From assembly GCA_031384695.1 (NCBI GenBank), contig JANNAV010000018.1, forward strand, positions 1 through 13,423: a stretch of DNA of 13,423 nt. The letters are read 5' to 3'. The DNA comes from JANNAV01 sp031384695 (GTDB lineage Bacteria > Pseudomonadota > Alphaproteobacteria > Rhodobacterales > Rhodobacteraceae). A program made the position numbers and the translations under genes. The notes beneath the pieces were generated by a model. The model had not been told where the DNA came from and ran no database searches. It saw only the letters and a list, made by a program, of their open reading frames with translations. The first letter of the stretch is position 1. Every line of letters begins with the position of its first letter. Of the stretch, positions 13,284-13,423 are shown in pieces.

Positions 13284-13423
13284 TACCAACGGACCTCTGA
13301 TTTGACTCTGGGGGATTTTCAAGCGTTGATATCTCTGCATCTATGTCCTTCCATGATGGGGAGGCTACGATGTCCGGGATAGAGATCACGCGGCTGGATT
13401 TGACGTCGGCGGGCTTGCGCGCG
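13284..13423 (+). mobile_element. Putative left end of an IS630-type insertion sequence (cut by window edge)
   Basis: The repeat element stops abruptly at a TA (13284-13285), and new sequence starts with CCAACGGACCTCTGATTTGA. About 85 bp on, a frame opens whose first residues resemble the helix-turn-helix start of IS630-type transposases. IS630 elements insert at TA. The inverted repeat partner and right end are outside the window, so the boundary is provisional. Confidence 0.4.
13370..13423 (+). CDS. Putative IS630-family transposase / HTH protein, N-terminal 18 residues
   Basis: The frame reads MSGIEITRLDLTSAGLRA and is still open at the window edge. The I-T-R-x-D-L-(S/T)-x-x-x-L-R pattern resembles the start of IS630-family transposases as I recall them, just before their Tc1/mariner-like helix-turn-helix domain. 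GGGGAGG (13358-13364) sits 5 nt upstream of the ATG at 13370; an in-frame ATG at 13343 would add nine residues. Eighteen residues are too few to be sure, and another DNA-binding protein is possible. Confidence 0.42.
   Translation, partial: MSGIEITRLDLTSAGLRA

Overview
The window looks like chromosomal DNA of a GC-rich alphaproteobacterium, most probably a member of the Rhodobacteraceae (Rhodobacter/Roseobacter group). Three things point there: the family-typical sequences of CobS, CobT, the MetRS with an FSTSQ loop and the hisD/UPF0262/phosphatase row; the strong G/C bias at third codon positions; and intergenic repeat modules of a kind I associate with that family. Most of the content is housekeeping or metabolic. 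I see no phage, CRISPR, toxin-antitoxin or defence cassette.

Layout. Positions 1-3779 hold an aerobic cobaltochelatase neighbourhood. The cobT start (minus strand, cut by the window edge) and cobS (minus) are separated by an oppositely oriented flavodoxin-fold NADPH:FMN reductase gene. Upstream of cobS, and divergent from it, is a Tat-type exported MsrB (methionine-R-sulfoxide reductase). Next come a J-domain protein (minus) and, divergent from that, a BolA-family protein. Malate synthase G (glcB, minus) converges on bolA. A 461-bp gap rich in palindromes (5932-6392) follows.

Positions 6393-8180 are a tightly overlapping plus-strand operon: an ArsR/SdpR-like repressor, an AHSA1/SRPBCC protein and an NAD-dependent sugar-nucleotide epimerase-like SDR. 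An AGCCATATGGCT palindrome lies over the repressor's start codon and is a good candidate for its own operator. metG follows. After a gap with two small hairpins come hisD, a UPF0262 protein and a low-molecular-weight phosphatase-like protein, with stop/start overlap or near-overlap. A GNAT acetyltransferase gene then appears to have a damaged 5' end. The window closes in a repeat cluster and what looks like the left end of an IS630-type insertion sequence.

The signals least explained by the genes are (1) a composite repeat found twice, at 2672-2806 and 13200-13283, with a 35-bp hairpin period joined to a CGTGGGATATTT module, each time directly downstream of a stop codon; (2) a nested series of palindromes at 6198-6334; and (3) the probable 1-bp frameshift at the start of the GNAT gene. 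No entirely new multi-gene system is evident. The best candidates for unstudied biology are the UPF0262-phosphatase pair, the repeats, and the repressor/AHSA1/epimerase operon.
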